Positions 12,088-24,787 are shown, counted from the stretch's first letter. The stretch: 64,000 bases of DNA from Neolentinus lepideus HHB14362 ss-1 (GCA_001632425.1 KV425551.1:412492-476491); one strand, 5' to 3'. A program made the numbers and translations. The notes: a model not told the origin generated them from the letters alone.

Positions 12088-14427
12088 ATGTCGATTATCC
12101 CCAACTCCAACGTTGACCAGGTGTGGGACGCTGAACGGTCCCTATCTCCTCGCAGGAATCATACCCAGCCCGGAACTAGTCGGCCCAATAGAATCAAGAA
12201 ACGCATTATTGTATGCTGTGATGGGTGAGCTTACCTATGAACAACCATCCCCGGGCCGCCAGAACACTGAGAATAAACATTCCAAAGAACCTGGCAAGAC
12301 GGACTTATTGTAAAACAGCGTTCACAGTACACCAATGTATTGGTGTGTTCTCATAGAAGTCCACAACGGGATTGAAATAATGGACCTTTACCTGTGCAGC
12401 GACTGGCTAGGACTATCAACCATCAAGATGAACGCGAGCCCTTGTGCGTATGAAGCCTGTATAGCCCTTCAGCGTGTTAATGAACAGGAGCCTACGCTTA
12501 TAGCAAGCCGCCGATTCCCCAGATCGTCTTCTATCAGTCCGGGATAGGCAGTGCCAAAAACTGGTACGCTGAATTCGTCGAAGGTACTTCCAATCCTTTT
12601 CCATCAGCCCCAAGAACCTTTTCAACCTTGTCCTTGTTCACCTTAACCAGGACCTCTTGGGTCATCATTAGGTAAGTACAGACGGATATAAGCTAGCATT
12701 CGCCGTTCCGTGGATAACGTGTGTCACATAGGCGACAAGGTACAGGAGGCTTACGCCTTCATCGCACAGTAAGTATCATCTCCATCCACGCAGCCACAAA
12801 CATGGATAACCTGGAATGGTCAGCAACTATCAACCGGGCGATGAGGTATGCAATTTGTTCTGCGACTAGTATCCAGGTGAACTAAGCGTTAGTCGGTAGA
12901 TATACCTCTTTGGTTTTTCAAGGGTGAATGGATTTCTTCCATGTTCAGTGCGTATGCTTACGCTATTGCTTGCTCTGAAGGGTGCCTACACGGCCCGCAT
13001 GGTGGCTGCACTTATTGTAAGAGTCTGGCATATCTCACGCATCATGACCCATCGACACCTTCCCGGTATAGGGAGAGATCGGTGTTCTCGACCGCATGGA
13101 TATGGACTGGTTTGCGGTTCTGTTTACTGCGTACCAGAAACGCTCGAAGACACAGGACCCTGAGGGTGAGCCTAGAGAATCCTGGATATAGTGCGTTTGA
13201 CGCTCACAGTCGTATCCAGAAAGGGCACAATGCGATGCGTATCTGGCCAAAGAGGGCGCCCGTGGCAAGCGGAGAGCGGATTCCGACCGAGACACCTTTT
13301 CTATCAAGTAAGCGCGTACATTGTACATTTTATATGATCTTGACCTAGTCGTTTCTCTGTGTCAGATGCATTGGTGTCTTTGATACTGTAGGCTCCGTCG
13401 GGCTGCCTGAAGAGCTTACTGTAAAGTCGAAGGAAGTCAAGGAGGCCTATGGGTTCCCTGACCGCAAGTTGGGAGAACATATAGAGAGAGCTTACCAAGC
13501 CTTGGCACTCAACGAGACGCGAGCGGATTTTGTAAGCCTATTGTCTGTGCACTTCAGGACAATGTTCTGATGCTACGCCCGACGATAGAATTGTTCGGAG
13601 TTCGAGCAGACTGATGGTGGACGGCGGAAGAAACAGGTTTTGAAGCAGGTACGACGCAACAGATTGCAACAGTGTCGTACTGACCACAGGCTCTGTGTAG
13701 TGCTGGTTCACAGGTGAGCTAACTTAATTATGTGCCAAGCCATCTCGCTGACACCATATCTCAGGGTCGCACTCAGATGTATGCATGTTTCAACTTATTT
13801 TGCTTTATACAGGCCGTTGAAACTTCTTTCTAGATAGGGGGTGGTTGGGTGGACCATGATTTATCTGATCTAACGCTTACCTGGATGGCGGTACGGTCAT
13901 TAACGTGACCGACGAATAATTACCTGACCACAGCTCTCCCTCATCAGGCAAACATCGAAGACACGCTGTCTTTGGACACGAAATACCTGAAGGGCTTGCC
14001 AGCTCCGGTCGAGCCCTGGGGCCAATTGCAGCCTCATGAGTACGTACTAATGCAGGCGGTCTACTGTCTGAGTGTTGAAGAGGCAGTTTCCTTTAGTCCA
14101 ACGCAAGGTATCTTCATGCTTGCAGACAGGATACAGCGTCAATACCCTACTTCAACCAACGACATTACTCATGAGTACATACACTCGTCCGTCCTAGAAC
14201 AGAAAACCATTCTCCCTGCGTTGAGGAACGACATCGAGCTCAACCCGGCGCTTATCCCGCCGCTAATGCCATTGGAAGAGGAGATGAAGGTGTCGTGGCC
14301 TTACAAGCCTGGGAAGCACCCCGCTCAGGCTGGCACTCAAGCAATCCAGTCGCCTGCTACGGGCAGTTCAGTCCTCGTAGAAGTCCTTCAAAAAGGCAAG
14401 GAAATCCTCAATAGCGCGTCGCACTGA
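12088..14427 (+). CDS. DUF2235 (Tle1-like phospholipase/hydrolase domain) protein
   Basis: About 520 residues in some fifteen small exons. The domain starts with RIKKRIIVCCDGTWQDG, then SQYTNVLRLARTINHQDER, PPIPQIVFYQSGIGSAKNW and YAFIA-NYQPGDE. The nucleophile elbow IYLFGFSR/GAYTARMVAALI (GxSxG) follows, then IGVLDRMDMDWF, CIGVFDTVGSVGLP and CWFTGSHSDIGGGW. These are the diagnostic blocks of the DUF2235 alpha/beta hydrolase family, related to the catalytic domain of bacterial Tle1 phospholipase effectors and expanded in Agaricomycetes. Its fungal substrate is not established. The intron after the Arg of GFSR splits the nucleophile elbow. The intron near 12440-12500 does not fit a clean GT-AG solution in frame; a GC donor or a small defect is possible. 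The start at 12088 gives an uninterrupted frame into the domain. Confidence 0.85.
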
Positions 14428-14548
14428 AAGGCCGTGGTTTCCCAAGATACCCATGTTCCCTTTCAGCATCGTGTTGTGGCTATAACAAGCTATGACTCAT
14501 CGAATACAATCTGTGTATGTGCTAGACGTAGGTGCAGGTATCATCATG

Positions 14549-17500
14549 TCATAAATCGTTAGGTATCTTGCCATTAAAAGATTGAGGCATCAGAATATAT
14601 CGCCCGTTGTCTAATTGAACGTCAAGAGACAGTCCTCTGGAAGGAGACCCAGATCTCCACAACGGCGTGATCCCAAACCAAGCCCCCAGCTTCCCTATGA
14701 AGGACTTACGTCCTCGTCGTTTCCGAAGAGGATCATTGAGAATGCCTTCCCATCTGTAAGCTGGTCGAGCACGTATAGATGAATCGTCATGGTCTGTGCC
14801 GCCACCCGTTCCCATTGTCGATGGTCCAGTTAGGGTCTGAAGATCAAGCTCCTCCATGTCCAGCTCGGATTGATCGTCGCCGATATGGAACCAAATTGCC
14901 TAGTGAGTACCAGTCGGTAATCAGCATCTCACAGTATATAGACATTCAAGATGGACTGACCCTGCTGGAACCCTTATAGACGATCTCGTTTAAGCGGAGA
15001 TATATCTTGTTCAGGAATCCAGAATCGAAGATATCGCCGTGTTTGGGCGGACTATGCAAAAGATCTCTTTGCCTCAAGAATGTTTCTAGAACCATCCTTG
15101 GTAAAGGCGTGTATGCTAAAGATGTCGGATAATGTGGATTGAAATCGGGGGCATGGAGGCGGAAGGGGCGGACAGTCTCATAATTTCTACGCCAAACATC
15201 GTCCTGCAAACGAACAGTTAGGCATGCCATCTTCAATAGGTTATCCCACGCACCCAGAAAATATACCACCAAGTCGCCACCTCAGAGGTTGAAACAGCTT
15301 CCATTCGCTCATAATTAACTTGGAAGACTGCCTCGCTCCCGGCCATGAGCTGTCGCACTCGTAGGTCTCGTTCAAACTCGAACGAACTCTCCGCAAGTAT
15401 AGAGGGATCCCGAGGGCGATCATACACGTAAGATAGGAATCTGTAGCTGAGGACGTTGGATTTGAAGTGGCTTTCCTTCCTGTAGTGTGCTCTATAACGG
15501 TGCAGCGCAGCTTCGAGAGACGATAGCCGATATGGGATAAGCTCTTGATTCATGGCAAGGAAGCGAGCCAATGGCTGGGTCAGATCGTAGTCGTCGTTCA
15601 ATCCAATGATGCTACTGTCGACTTTCACATTCTTTCCGTAGATCAACTCGATATCGAAGCCGCTCCCGAACTGAAAGCCTTCCCAGAGCAGACGACCCCG
15701 ATGTTTGACATTGAGAATGCAAGTTTGATAATGCACAGATTTGCGAGCTCTGTAACGTCTGCCCCTGCAACACCACGAAGTATGGGCACCGACCAACTAT
15801 GATCCTCAATCAACACATGGTGACCAGTAGATTGGTATCTCTTACTTGAACATGGTTATATGGCCAGATGACCCGCTGTCCATCCAAAGCTCTGAGAGCC
15901 ATCCGGATCTCCCGCTTGCGATGGACATAAGTGCCGGAATTTTGGCGGACATATTCTTCCAGTTCAGCGACTGTACGGAGGACTGCCACAGGGCCATCGT
16001 CATAGCGCAATACCTACACACTTATAAGATGATGTTTGAATTGGGATCGTTTACGTACCAATGTCGGGGGGAAAGGTATCCACCATGCGTTACCGAAGAA
16101 CTTAGAGACATCCTTGAAGGGACTGTTTCCGGGAGCTCGCCAGTAAGAGTCAGGCCCTACGTAACGCTCTTGGATTTCCTTCTCCAGACATTCAAACCAT
16201 TCATAGTCGGGTCCATAGATCAAGGCTACGCCCTTATTATAGGAAACAGATCCAACTTCTCTTAAGATCTTAAAGCCGGGGCTGTGAGCATGAATCGTAT
16301 ACAAAAGTAGCTCGGCATACTTTCAGATTTTCCACGTGCCTCTCGCCCGGAGACCCTTGAAATTCAAGGAGATACGGAGGATATTCCAGATCTTGAGCCT
16401 GTGTAAATCTCATCTTCTGATCCTTGGGTATCGCGCACTCCGCACTTGTGAGCAGAAGAGTCGAAATGGCTTCCTGCCAGATGCGCCGTTTGGTGTGTAT
16501 GGATCCAGGGGATAGGTCAAGTCTAACTGATCTGTGAGTCGGAGATTGCGGAAATAGTCATCTACACTCACCGGGGTGAGAATACGTCGATACCTAAGTG
16601 GGGAAGCGGGTTAGAGCGGGTTTACACACGGTAATCACGAAATATGGAAGTCCGTACTGAAGTCAATTCGGCGCGTAAGTTCTGCCAAGTGGGAGCATAT
16701 AAGTAAGACCAACGTATACAATGGGAAGATCCGTACTTTTCGCAACTCGTCTCATAAAGCTCGTGTCGATGATGGTAAAATCTGCACGGTAATCAAGACC
16801 GCTGTGGAACGGGAAAAAGAAATCCACGTACACAAGCTAAGTCCGTAAGTGAAAATATAAATCCTACACTGGAAGTCAACTTCTCACTCCCGGAGATATT
16901 GCAAAGTACTGACGCGTAAAGTACCGCTCCATCCAATATACTCGAGCCAGGCACATCAAGGATGACGAGAAGAGCCACAGCCGCCGTCGAGATGTAATTC
17001 ATCCGGGAAACCCATTCGCTAGCGTTATTAACAGGGTCCAGGAAAGGAGCGAAGAAGCATTGCAGAAGGAAAAAGATGACTGCGACCACGACAAGCAGGG
17101 CTTGTCTGGCGACAGCGACCTTGGTATGATCAAGAGACCGGAAGAGACAGTTGTCTGGGTCGATGACGGCGACGATTAATAGCGTGTTAAGCTTCGCGAA
17201 TAGGTAGATGGCTTCGTAGGTCTCGTAATTTCGGCGGAATCCTAGTAGAGTATGGGTATGCGAGACTGAAACATTTGCACGAAGATGAAAGTACCGTTGT
17301 AAAGGAAGGCAAAAGGACCCTCGTCGCGAGCCAACAACCGCTGATATTCTCGGTCCATTTCGCTCTGACTCCGTCGTCGGCCCAGCTCTGTGTAGGGATC
17401 TACTATTGGAACAGACTGCTTGATCACCCGTCTGAGGGCAAGAGGAAAGCAGAACGTGAACTATGGGATCAAAGTCAGGTTGGCCTATGGTATTCTTCGT

Positions 17501-19120
17501 GAGTTGTGTGGAGATACCTACAAAAATCACAGTTATGAAGGCCAGAATGAGCACGATGGGAGCCCAGTTTAACTCATTGCGTTTCATGGTAGTCGTCCAG
17601 CAAAAATCCAGCGGGTCACGATATTCGTCCGAAGGACCCAAAGGCGGCACAATAGGAGGGTTAGTAGTAGCATTGGTGTAAGGATTTGGTACCACCCAGA
17701 GATCGTCGGACCAGACCAGAACGTGAATCGCCATGGTGCTCAACGGGAGATATATAAGCGTTAACACGAATGTAATGATCACTATGCCCCAGCCCGAGGA
17801 CGTATTCGCAGGGCAATGGAGGCCCTCCTGAGCACGGGTAACACAGTCGCGAGTGGAACGCCAGAAGAGATAAATAAGAACGCCGGCAAGGATCATAAAT
17901 ATGATAAGAACTATGAGACCTTCGAACAATGTCGTCGTGAAGTTGAGGGCTAGGATGTTCGGTCTGTGGGGTTGGGGTTATGATAAAGGGGTACTGCATG
18001 CATATAACTTCTTACATTTTGCCGAGGAATAATTGGCGCCAAGAGCTGGCAAGCTCTTCTCCGTGCCGCGGGACTAAAGCCCGCGTGTCAGCATCATGTA
18101 ATATTTCATTGGCCTGGAGTCATACCTAATGTACTCAGAAGTAGTGCGAATATTTGAATCGTGTTCATGAGTCCTTGGAGACTATAAAATGTAGCCAGTG
18201 CACTAGAGCCCTGCAAAGACGGATTAGTAGGAAAAGGAAACCGAATTATCAAGGCAGCTCACGGTCAAGGCAAGAACCCAGTTAACGAGGGTCGACAATA
18301 TACGTGAACGGTTCTTCCAGACACTTGGCACCTGCGAATTGTGTTCTAGGTCCTCCAACGATTTCCCAGATGCGGCCAACAGGTCCATAGGAGGAAACAT
18401 CGGACTTTCCTTCCCTTTACCTTTACCTGGAGCAGATGGGATGGGTGTAAAAGAAGGCTTCGGGAGGGCGGAGAGATAATGGTCAAGCTCAGGAAGGTAT
18501 AGAGGCGGGGCCTTACGTGCGAAAACAGTTGAAGCAGGAACAGGTGAATGACTGCCGTTTCCCGCAAATCGGCGGTGTGGTGAAGTGGATGTGGGCCGCG
18601 GATTTTTATAAATTGCAGTACTGTTCGATGCAACGAGAGTAGACATAGATTCGTCTGTCTTCAGGTCAAGGTCAGCAAGGGGATGGGATTCCAGCACCTG
18701 AGGTAACCCGGGATCCACAAGAGTAGACCGTCTGATTGGCAATAGACCGCGAGACATCATCTGGTCGTTGTCGTCATTAGGAAGGACCTTATAAGGCTTG
18801 TTGGAAGCCAACCAGTTGCGCATACGCGACGAAAGTGCGCCTCTTCTACCGATGGTCTCGTCCTCTATCTCGTCCGTGACGTCCCTAGTAGGTAATTCTT
18901 CCACAGAGTATCTCTGTAGACCTGTGGACACATCATCTTTGCGCTCGGACTCCTTTGGAACAGCTGAAGACTTGATAAACCGAGCAGGACTTGGAGGAAG
19001 CGGCGCAGAGAGTTGCCTCAACTGTCGCGTACTCGCGTGTTCCCGCCGACATTGACCTCCAGGTTGAACCTCTGCGTCTGGCTTCGAGTCGTAAAGACCT
19101 ATGAGATCCTTAACAGCCAT
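14549..19120 (-). CDS. Large multi-pass membrane protein of unknown function
   Basis: I assemble one gene of roughly 1,250 residues from ten or more exons; I cannot name the family. It starts MAVKDLIGLYDSK, followed by about 270 Ser/Pro-rich cytosolic residues. Hydrophobic segments then follow: WVLALTGSSALATFY, IQIFALLLSTL, LIVLIIFMILAGVLIYLFW, GIVIITFVLTLIYLPL, PIVLILAFITVIFVG, LNTLLIVAVI, ALLVVVAVIFFLLQCFF and AAVALLVILDV. A conserved-looking core reads LYNGFRRNYETYEAIYLFA. The second half (16.4 to 14.5 kb) is soluble and rich in Trp/Tyr (WWIPFPP, FLGAWDNLL, KLGAWFGITPLWR). The topology suggests a channel or transporter with a large cytosolic C-terminal region, but this is inference. The start codon is only 162 bp from that of the divergent RRP36, suggesting a shared promoter. 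Confidence 0.65.
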
Positions 19121-19282
19121 GAGCGTAGCAAGGGCATTACGATGATGGTGAAGGCACGAGCCCTCCCGACAGCCTAGGGGCTGCTCCAGCCAAATATGGA
19201 TTGGTGCACACGTTACAAGCGCACGTGCGCTGTATACTACGATCGGATTAATGTTTACAGACTTTGCTACAGCTGTTCAGCT

Positions 19283-20748
19283 ATGCCTCGTCGTTCACGA
19301 CCTACCCATCGACGTGCTCCTACAGTAACGACACGCAAATCACAATTAAAGCGACCGAACGTATTGAAAACTTTTCCTAAAGAATCAGACTCCAATCATC
19401 AAGAATTGGAGAGTGGTCCAAGTGGGTCCGAGGATGAGGACCTCGAGTCTGGAATGTCGGATAGATTAATTGAAGAACAAGAGGAGGAGGATATGGATGC
19501 TCCTCGCGTAGCGCAATGGGTCGATGATGAAGAATTGAATGATCTGGCCAACAGCACAAGTGATGAGGAAGATGAAAAAGATATGCAAGAACTACCGGAG
19601 ACAGCTCCTACTCTGGTACTCTCAGCTTATCATTGCTTTATTTCTATATACTCATTCGCGTCTCTAGAAATCAATACAAAATGGTTGGGAGGTTGATATC
19701 GGAGGTCAATTTGTGCTGAGATGTACTGTTTAGACTTGTCTTCCTTGCCATTCGGGACCTTACGCAAGGCACAACAGAAACTCTTTCAGGCACGGGCCGT
19801 TTCAGATTCAGAGGCAGAATCCGATGATTCAGAAGCTCCGAAAACGATCGCTGGCACAAGCCGAAGGGAGGATGCAGGGCACCAAACAGCTGCATTGAAT
19901 ACTAAAAAGGAGCATTCGAAACGCTCAAGTAAACATGTGTATGCACGATACTGACTATGGAAGATGCTTTAATCATCGTTTCGCCCAGACCTACCGAAAT
20001 TACCTCCAAGCGACCCGTTACACGAAAGAGGACTGTCGTCGAAGTGAAGAAAGCAGTACGTCCACGTTATCAACATATTTCGCTGTTCTCCATATCTTAC
20101 CACTATCGTGAAGGAAGCGAGGGACCCCCGTTTCTTGCCGCTCGCAGGCGAATTCGACTCGAGTAGATTCCGTCAGCAGTACGGTTTCCTGCCCGAAATG
20201 CATGAGACGGAGTTGAAGACACTGCGGACCGACCTCAAACGTGCGAGGAAGTTGCTTGCTTCATCTCCGCGAGATCTCAGAGATGAGCGTGCTCTCGAAG
20301 TGGACAGACTCGAGAGAGCAGTGAAGAGGGCGGAGAGCTCCGTCAACAAAGACAAAAGAGATCAGGTTGAGCACGCAGCCCTCGAACGGGTAAGACGCGA
20401 AGAAAAAGAAAAGCAGAAACAAGGAAAACGTGTATGGTACATGAAGCCTTGTACGTCCTTGTCCAGTAATCAGCCTCGTGCATTCTCTAACGTCCGATCG
20501 TAGCCGACAAAAAGAAATTGCTGACGAAAGCTCGCTACGAGGCGCTTGCATCGTCTGGAGGAAGCCTCGCTGTGAAGAAAGCTATTGAGAAGAAACAGAG
20601 GAAGATTAGCCAGAAGGAGAAGAGGTCAAGGCCGTTTACTCCACGATGGGTGGACGGAGAGAGCCATGGGACGAATAACACGCGACGTCCCCGTCCTGGC
20701 TCCTGGGAGCAAGGAAGCGGACCTGTTAAGCGGCAAAGAGTAGGCTGA
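19283..20748 (+). CDS. RRP36: rRNA biogenesis protein RRP36
   Basis: About 400 residues in six exons. RRP36 is a component of the 90S pre-ribosome/SSU processome, needed for early cleavages of pre-rRNA in the nucleolus. The N terminus is basic then acidic (MPRRSRPTHRRAP, then DSNHQELESGPSGSEDEDL). The conserved block starts NDLSSLPFGTLRKAQQKL, continues EITSKRPVTRKRTVVEVKK, and has the signature ARDPRFLPLAGEFD and YGFLPEMHETELKTL. A Lys/Arg/Glu-rich helical C terminus follows (RREEKEKQKQGKRVWYMKP, DKKKLLTKARYEAL, KKQRKISQKEKRSRPF). These blocks in this order are specific to RRP36. The start was chosen because the upstream in-frame extension lacks any family similarity. Confidence 0.93.
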
Positions 20749-20926
20749 AGTATATCTCGAAGCAACATGTGCATTACGCCGCAGTTACTACTGCCAGTGT
20801 AAAGCTCCTGGCATGTGTCAATACATGTAATTTGCTAGTAGGTTATAGGAAGAATTCTGCTAAAATTTCCATATCAGGTAAAGGTTGCTGAATAGAATTA
20901 TCCCAAATTTTCCGTAGGTATTATTG

Positions 20927-21971
20927 TTACTGCTGTTTTTGGAATGTAAGGCGGCGCGGCTTTTCGCACGCAAAACGGCCTCCCGAATAGAAAAATCTGT
21001 AGCGGCCTTTACAATGCCTGTACATGCGTAGAAATTTGTAAACATTTTTTTTATTATATCAAAGAAAATTCTGAGAATGAAAGAACAGGAAATATCCTGC
21101 TAGAAATAATTGCTGTGTGAGGGTACCCCATTTTTACACCTTTCAGCCTGCAGAGGTCCTGTGCTTTAATGTATGGACCTGTTGTGATCATGAGGACATG
21201 ATAGTATGTCTAGAAACTTGTTAAAAAAAATCCCAGGGTGAGCAGCACACTTACAGTATTTTGAAAGCCATGACAGGGTATTTCACTTTACTCCACTGTA
21301 GAAAGCCAATCAAGCTTCATATTCACCCTGGACTTTGTAAAAACCTATCTACATGCATGTATACAGCCATATAAAAATGTTCCTATACTGCCTGAGGTGT
21401 GGAAGGTGTATGCCGTGCATCTGCATCTNNNNNNNNNNNNNNNNNNNNNNNNNNNNNNNNNNNNNNNNNNNNNNNNNNNNNNNNNNNNNNNNNNNNNNNN
21501 NNNNNNNNNNNNNNNNNNNNNNNNNNNNNNNNNNNNNNNNNNNNNNNNNNNNNTTTTACAAAGTCCAGGGTGAATATGAAGCTTGATTGGCTTTCTACAG
21601 TGGAGTAAAGTGAAATACCCTGTCATGGCTTTCAAAATACTGTAAGTGTGCTGCTCACCCTGGGATTTTTTTTAACAAGTTTCTAGACATACTATCATGT
21701 CCTCATGATCACAACAGGTCCATACATTAAAGCACAGGACCTCTGCAGGCTGAAAGGTGTAAAAATGGGGTACCCTCACACAGCAATTATTTCTAGCAGG
21801 ATATTTCCTGTTCTTTCATTCTCAGAATTTTCTTTGATATAATAAAAAAAATGTTTACAAATTTCTACGCATGTACAGGCATTGTAAAGGCCGCTACAGA
21901 TTTTTCTATTCGGGAGGCCGTTTTGCGTGCGAAAAGCCGCGCCGCGCCTTACATTCCAAAAACAGCAGTAA
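20927..21971. repeat. Nearly perfect inverted repeat (arms about 416/418 bp) around an assembly gap
   Basis: The plus strand of 20927-21342 is the reverse complement of 21554-21971. Direct comparison shows long stretches of complete identity and one 2-bp difference (an extra GC in a GGCGCG run) near the outer end. The spacer is 21343-21553, of which 125 bases are N. The block is much more AT-rich than the rest of the window and has no fungal intron or protein signature I recognise. Each arm encodes the same short outward-reading frame starting MFTNFYACTGIVKAAT; on the right arm a GTAAGT donor-like motif sits exactly at the arm boundary. I see no target-site duplication. It could be the two terminal inverted repeats of a DNA transposon whose middle is missing, a fold-back element, a hairpin assembly artefact, or foreign sequence. 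Confidence 0.8.
21429..21553. other. Assembly gap (125 N)
   Basis: An unbroken run of 125 N in the spacer of the inverted repeat. The true size and content of the centre are unknown; the right arm starts immediately after the gap. Confidence 0.99.
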
Positions 21972-22217
21972 GTTTGCGCGCAGTTGATAGGCCGAAATTA
22001 TTGAGTACTGTATTGAATAATACTGACAGCTTACTGTGGGAAGCGGATCCCATTAGAAAAATGCTGTAACAAATACATCGCGAGCCACTTTGCGTTCGAT
22101 GATCACCGCTATCTCCTCATGGCACGGTGACTTGGGCAAGCTGTATTGCCTGCACAAGGGCAATACTGTTGTAATCTCGACAACTCTTGAAAGCCGCCCC
22201 CTCACAATCTCCTCGCC

Positions 22218-24787
22218 ATGTCTATCGAACTCGGCCTCCTCTCTGCCCGAAATGCTGCCGTCCATTCTCGAGGGAACTTGAGTCTGTCTACTGAAATCCC
22301 TACTGTCTCAGGGCAGGACTTTGCTCTCGGTGCGGACCATCCAGGCGAAGATTCGGACATCTACAGAGGGGAGCCACCCGCGAGGCCTTCGTCACCCGAC
22401 GCTCATTCGGTGATCTCGTCACGATCATCGACGTCCAGCAGTTCCTCGGGTAGCTCTGTGATCGGGAGGCGACTGGGCGCCATAGCTGCCGTTGTAGAAC
22501 ATGCGATCGCGAGATGGGCTCGAAACAATGCTTCCATTTCATCATCAGCGTCCTCGGTCTCGTCGGATACATCCATTCGTACATTAGCCAAGTCTGTGGC
22601 GAGGCGACGTAGACGTCGCCCCAGCCTTGCATTCATCCACGACAATTTGCAGTCGGAGAGGGAAATTGCTGCTCGTCTCAAGGCCCGCGAAGAGTTTCGC
22701 CATACTTCCCGAGAGTTCACCCTCTACCTTCCCAAATCTCTCTGCCAGACTTTGGCCACTTTTGAGGCTAAAGATAAAGGCGGGAGGCGTCAGCCCCCGG
22801 ATAGAGTTGCAAGGACTACATCTCTCCCCCTTGTCCTCCACTATTTGGATGCTGCACTGAAGAAATCATCGAAGGTCCATCGAAACTATGATCGCCCTGG
22901 TATCTCTCGGCCTCGGCTGGAGCACTCCGGAGAGAACGATCAGCTCCATCTGCATCGTGATTACATGCTGCCTAACGGCCTCGATCCGAGCATCCGAGGA
23001 TCATCCTTTCCCAACGTCACTATACCAAATTCCGCAAGGAAGGGTAAGCACAAGGAGGAAGGCAGAGCCAAGCAGCCTGTTTCTAGCCCTTCGTCGAGTG
23101 CGTACACGTCCAACCACAGAAGTCGACCACCACCTCAGAGGGCATGGTGGATAGACGTAGCTAGCCCAACTTGGGAGGATATGAAAGCGTTTGGCCAGGT
23201 ACGCAGACACTATTATCAATTTTGCATGCCTGCATTCACGTTCGTCTATAGCTCCTACACATACATCCCCTCACTCTGGAGGATATCTTGCAGCAAGATC
23301 CCCGCGAAAAACTTGAATTATTCCCGAAACTTGGCTATTATTTTATTGTATTTAAGGCGCTAGAGAGTAAGAAGACGCAGGAGCGTTGTCACCGCTCTCA
23401 AGCCGTGGTAACTGGTGATTCCCATATCCCTCAAGGCGAAGACTATGTCGGTGAAGCAATGGTGTATCTAGTCGTCTTCCGTGAAGGCCTTGTCTCGGTG
23501 AGCGACATCCTCAATCAACCTGGAGTATTCGTGCTTATGAGTATCTGTTTCCAGTTCCATTTCTCGGATATTTCAGGTAGATTTACCCTCAGCATATGTT
23601 TAGGATTATCCTCACTTTCGTGCAGATCACACAGATCACGTTCGTAACAAACTGTTGTTGCTCGATGAAGACGTCCATGTTTCTAACGCGTCCTCAGGTG
23701 TGTATAACATCGTGCTCTCTCTATCAACCACGTCATAACTCAACAGTAGATTGGATTGCGCATGGTATCTTGGACTCGATCGTTGACTCTTTCTTCCCTT
23801 TTCAAGAAGGGCTCGAGAAAGAGATCGAGTCGATTGAGGACCTCATTTTCTCTGATAAGCACCGGACCGTCACCGAGAGCTTTTTGCCAGCCGTAGTTGC
23901 CGCCGAGACCGAAGGGTCAGAAAGCACAGAGAAAGCGCAGGATTCACCCATTATTGATGAGAAACAGTCGGCCGCTGTAGCATTTACTCGAACTCGGTTT
24001 GCACTTCCAACCCCAACTATACCCCTGATGATTCGACGTCTGAGACGGACCTTGCGGTCGAGGATTCTCCCTCAGTCCAAACCCACCGCGGAGAGACGGA
24101 CTGCTGTATCGGCCGCTGTAATGACTTTACGCAGAATCATGAAAGCTCGGAGACTTTTCACAACTTCCACGCGGTTACTGAGTACAAAGCACGAGGTCGT
24201 GGCCCAGATCAAGAAGCGTTTGCTGACGGAGTCCGCACTCCCCAAGGTGACGGGAGTTGGTGACGAGATCGAAGTGGCTATGTACATGGGAGATGTGCAA
24301 GGTAGGCTATTGCGATCCGATCATTCGATATCTCATGTAAGATCGTTCTTCTAGATCACATCTTGACTCTGCAACACTCCTTGGTGCATTATGAACGGAT
24401 ACTCGTTCAACTCCATCAGACATACCTATCGCAACATCGCGTCTCCGTGTCAACAAGTAAGCAAGGAATTGACAAGGCGATTATGATTCTCTCTATTATC
24501 AGTAATGCAGTCTTGGTCTGTCAGGTCGTAATCGGTGCGACTCTTCAAGCGCCATATCATCCTTTCCTTACTGAATGACTTGCATAGGAATTTTTTCGAT
24601 GAATGTGACCATACCCACTAACGGCCACGATCCTTCGTCTCCCTACAATTGGTTCTATGTCGTCCTTGTATTCCTGCTGGTCGCTCTATGTTTATTTGGT
24701 CATGTTGTCAGACTATGGTGGGTTGGGGCGAAGCGAAAGCGAAGTGCTATACTGCAGAAGAGAAACTTGACGAGTTCAGAATCATGA
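22218..24787 (+). CDS. CorA/Mnr2-like magnesium transporter family protein
   Basis: About 740 residues in seven exons. A long Ser/Arg-rich cytosolic N terminus (about 320 residues, with runs such as SSRSSTSSSSSGSS and a basic ARRRRRRPS) precedes the CorA domain. That domain begins WWIDVASPTWEDM and continues IHPLTLEDILQQDPREKLE, LGYYFIVFKAL, MVYLVVFREGLVSFHF, DWIAHGILDSIVDSFFPF and EKEIESIEDLIF. An acidic/basic insert is followed by a region resembling the long CorA helix (MYMGDVQDHILTLQHSL) and two membrane segments (IMILSIISNAVLVCQVVIG and WFYVVLVFLLVALCLFG). The family carries Mg2+ or other divalent cations across the plasma or vacuolar membrane. The hallmark GMN at the end of the first segment reads SMN here (IFSMNVTIP), so transport activity is uncertain. 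Confidence 0.85.
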
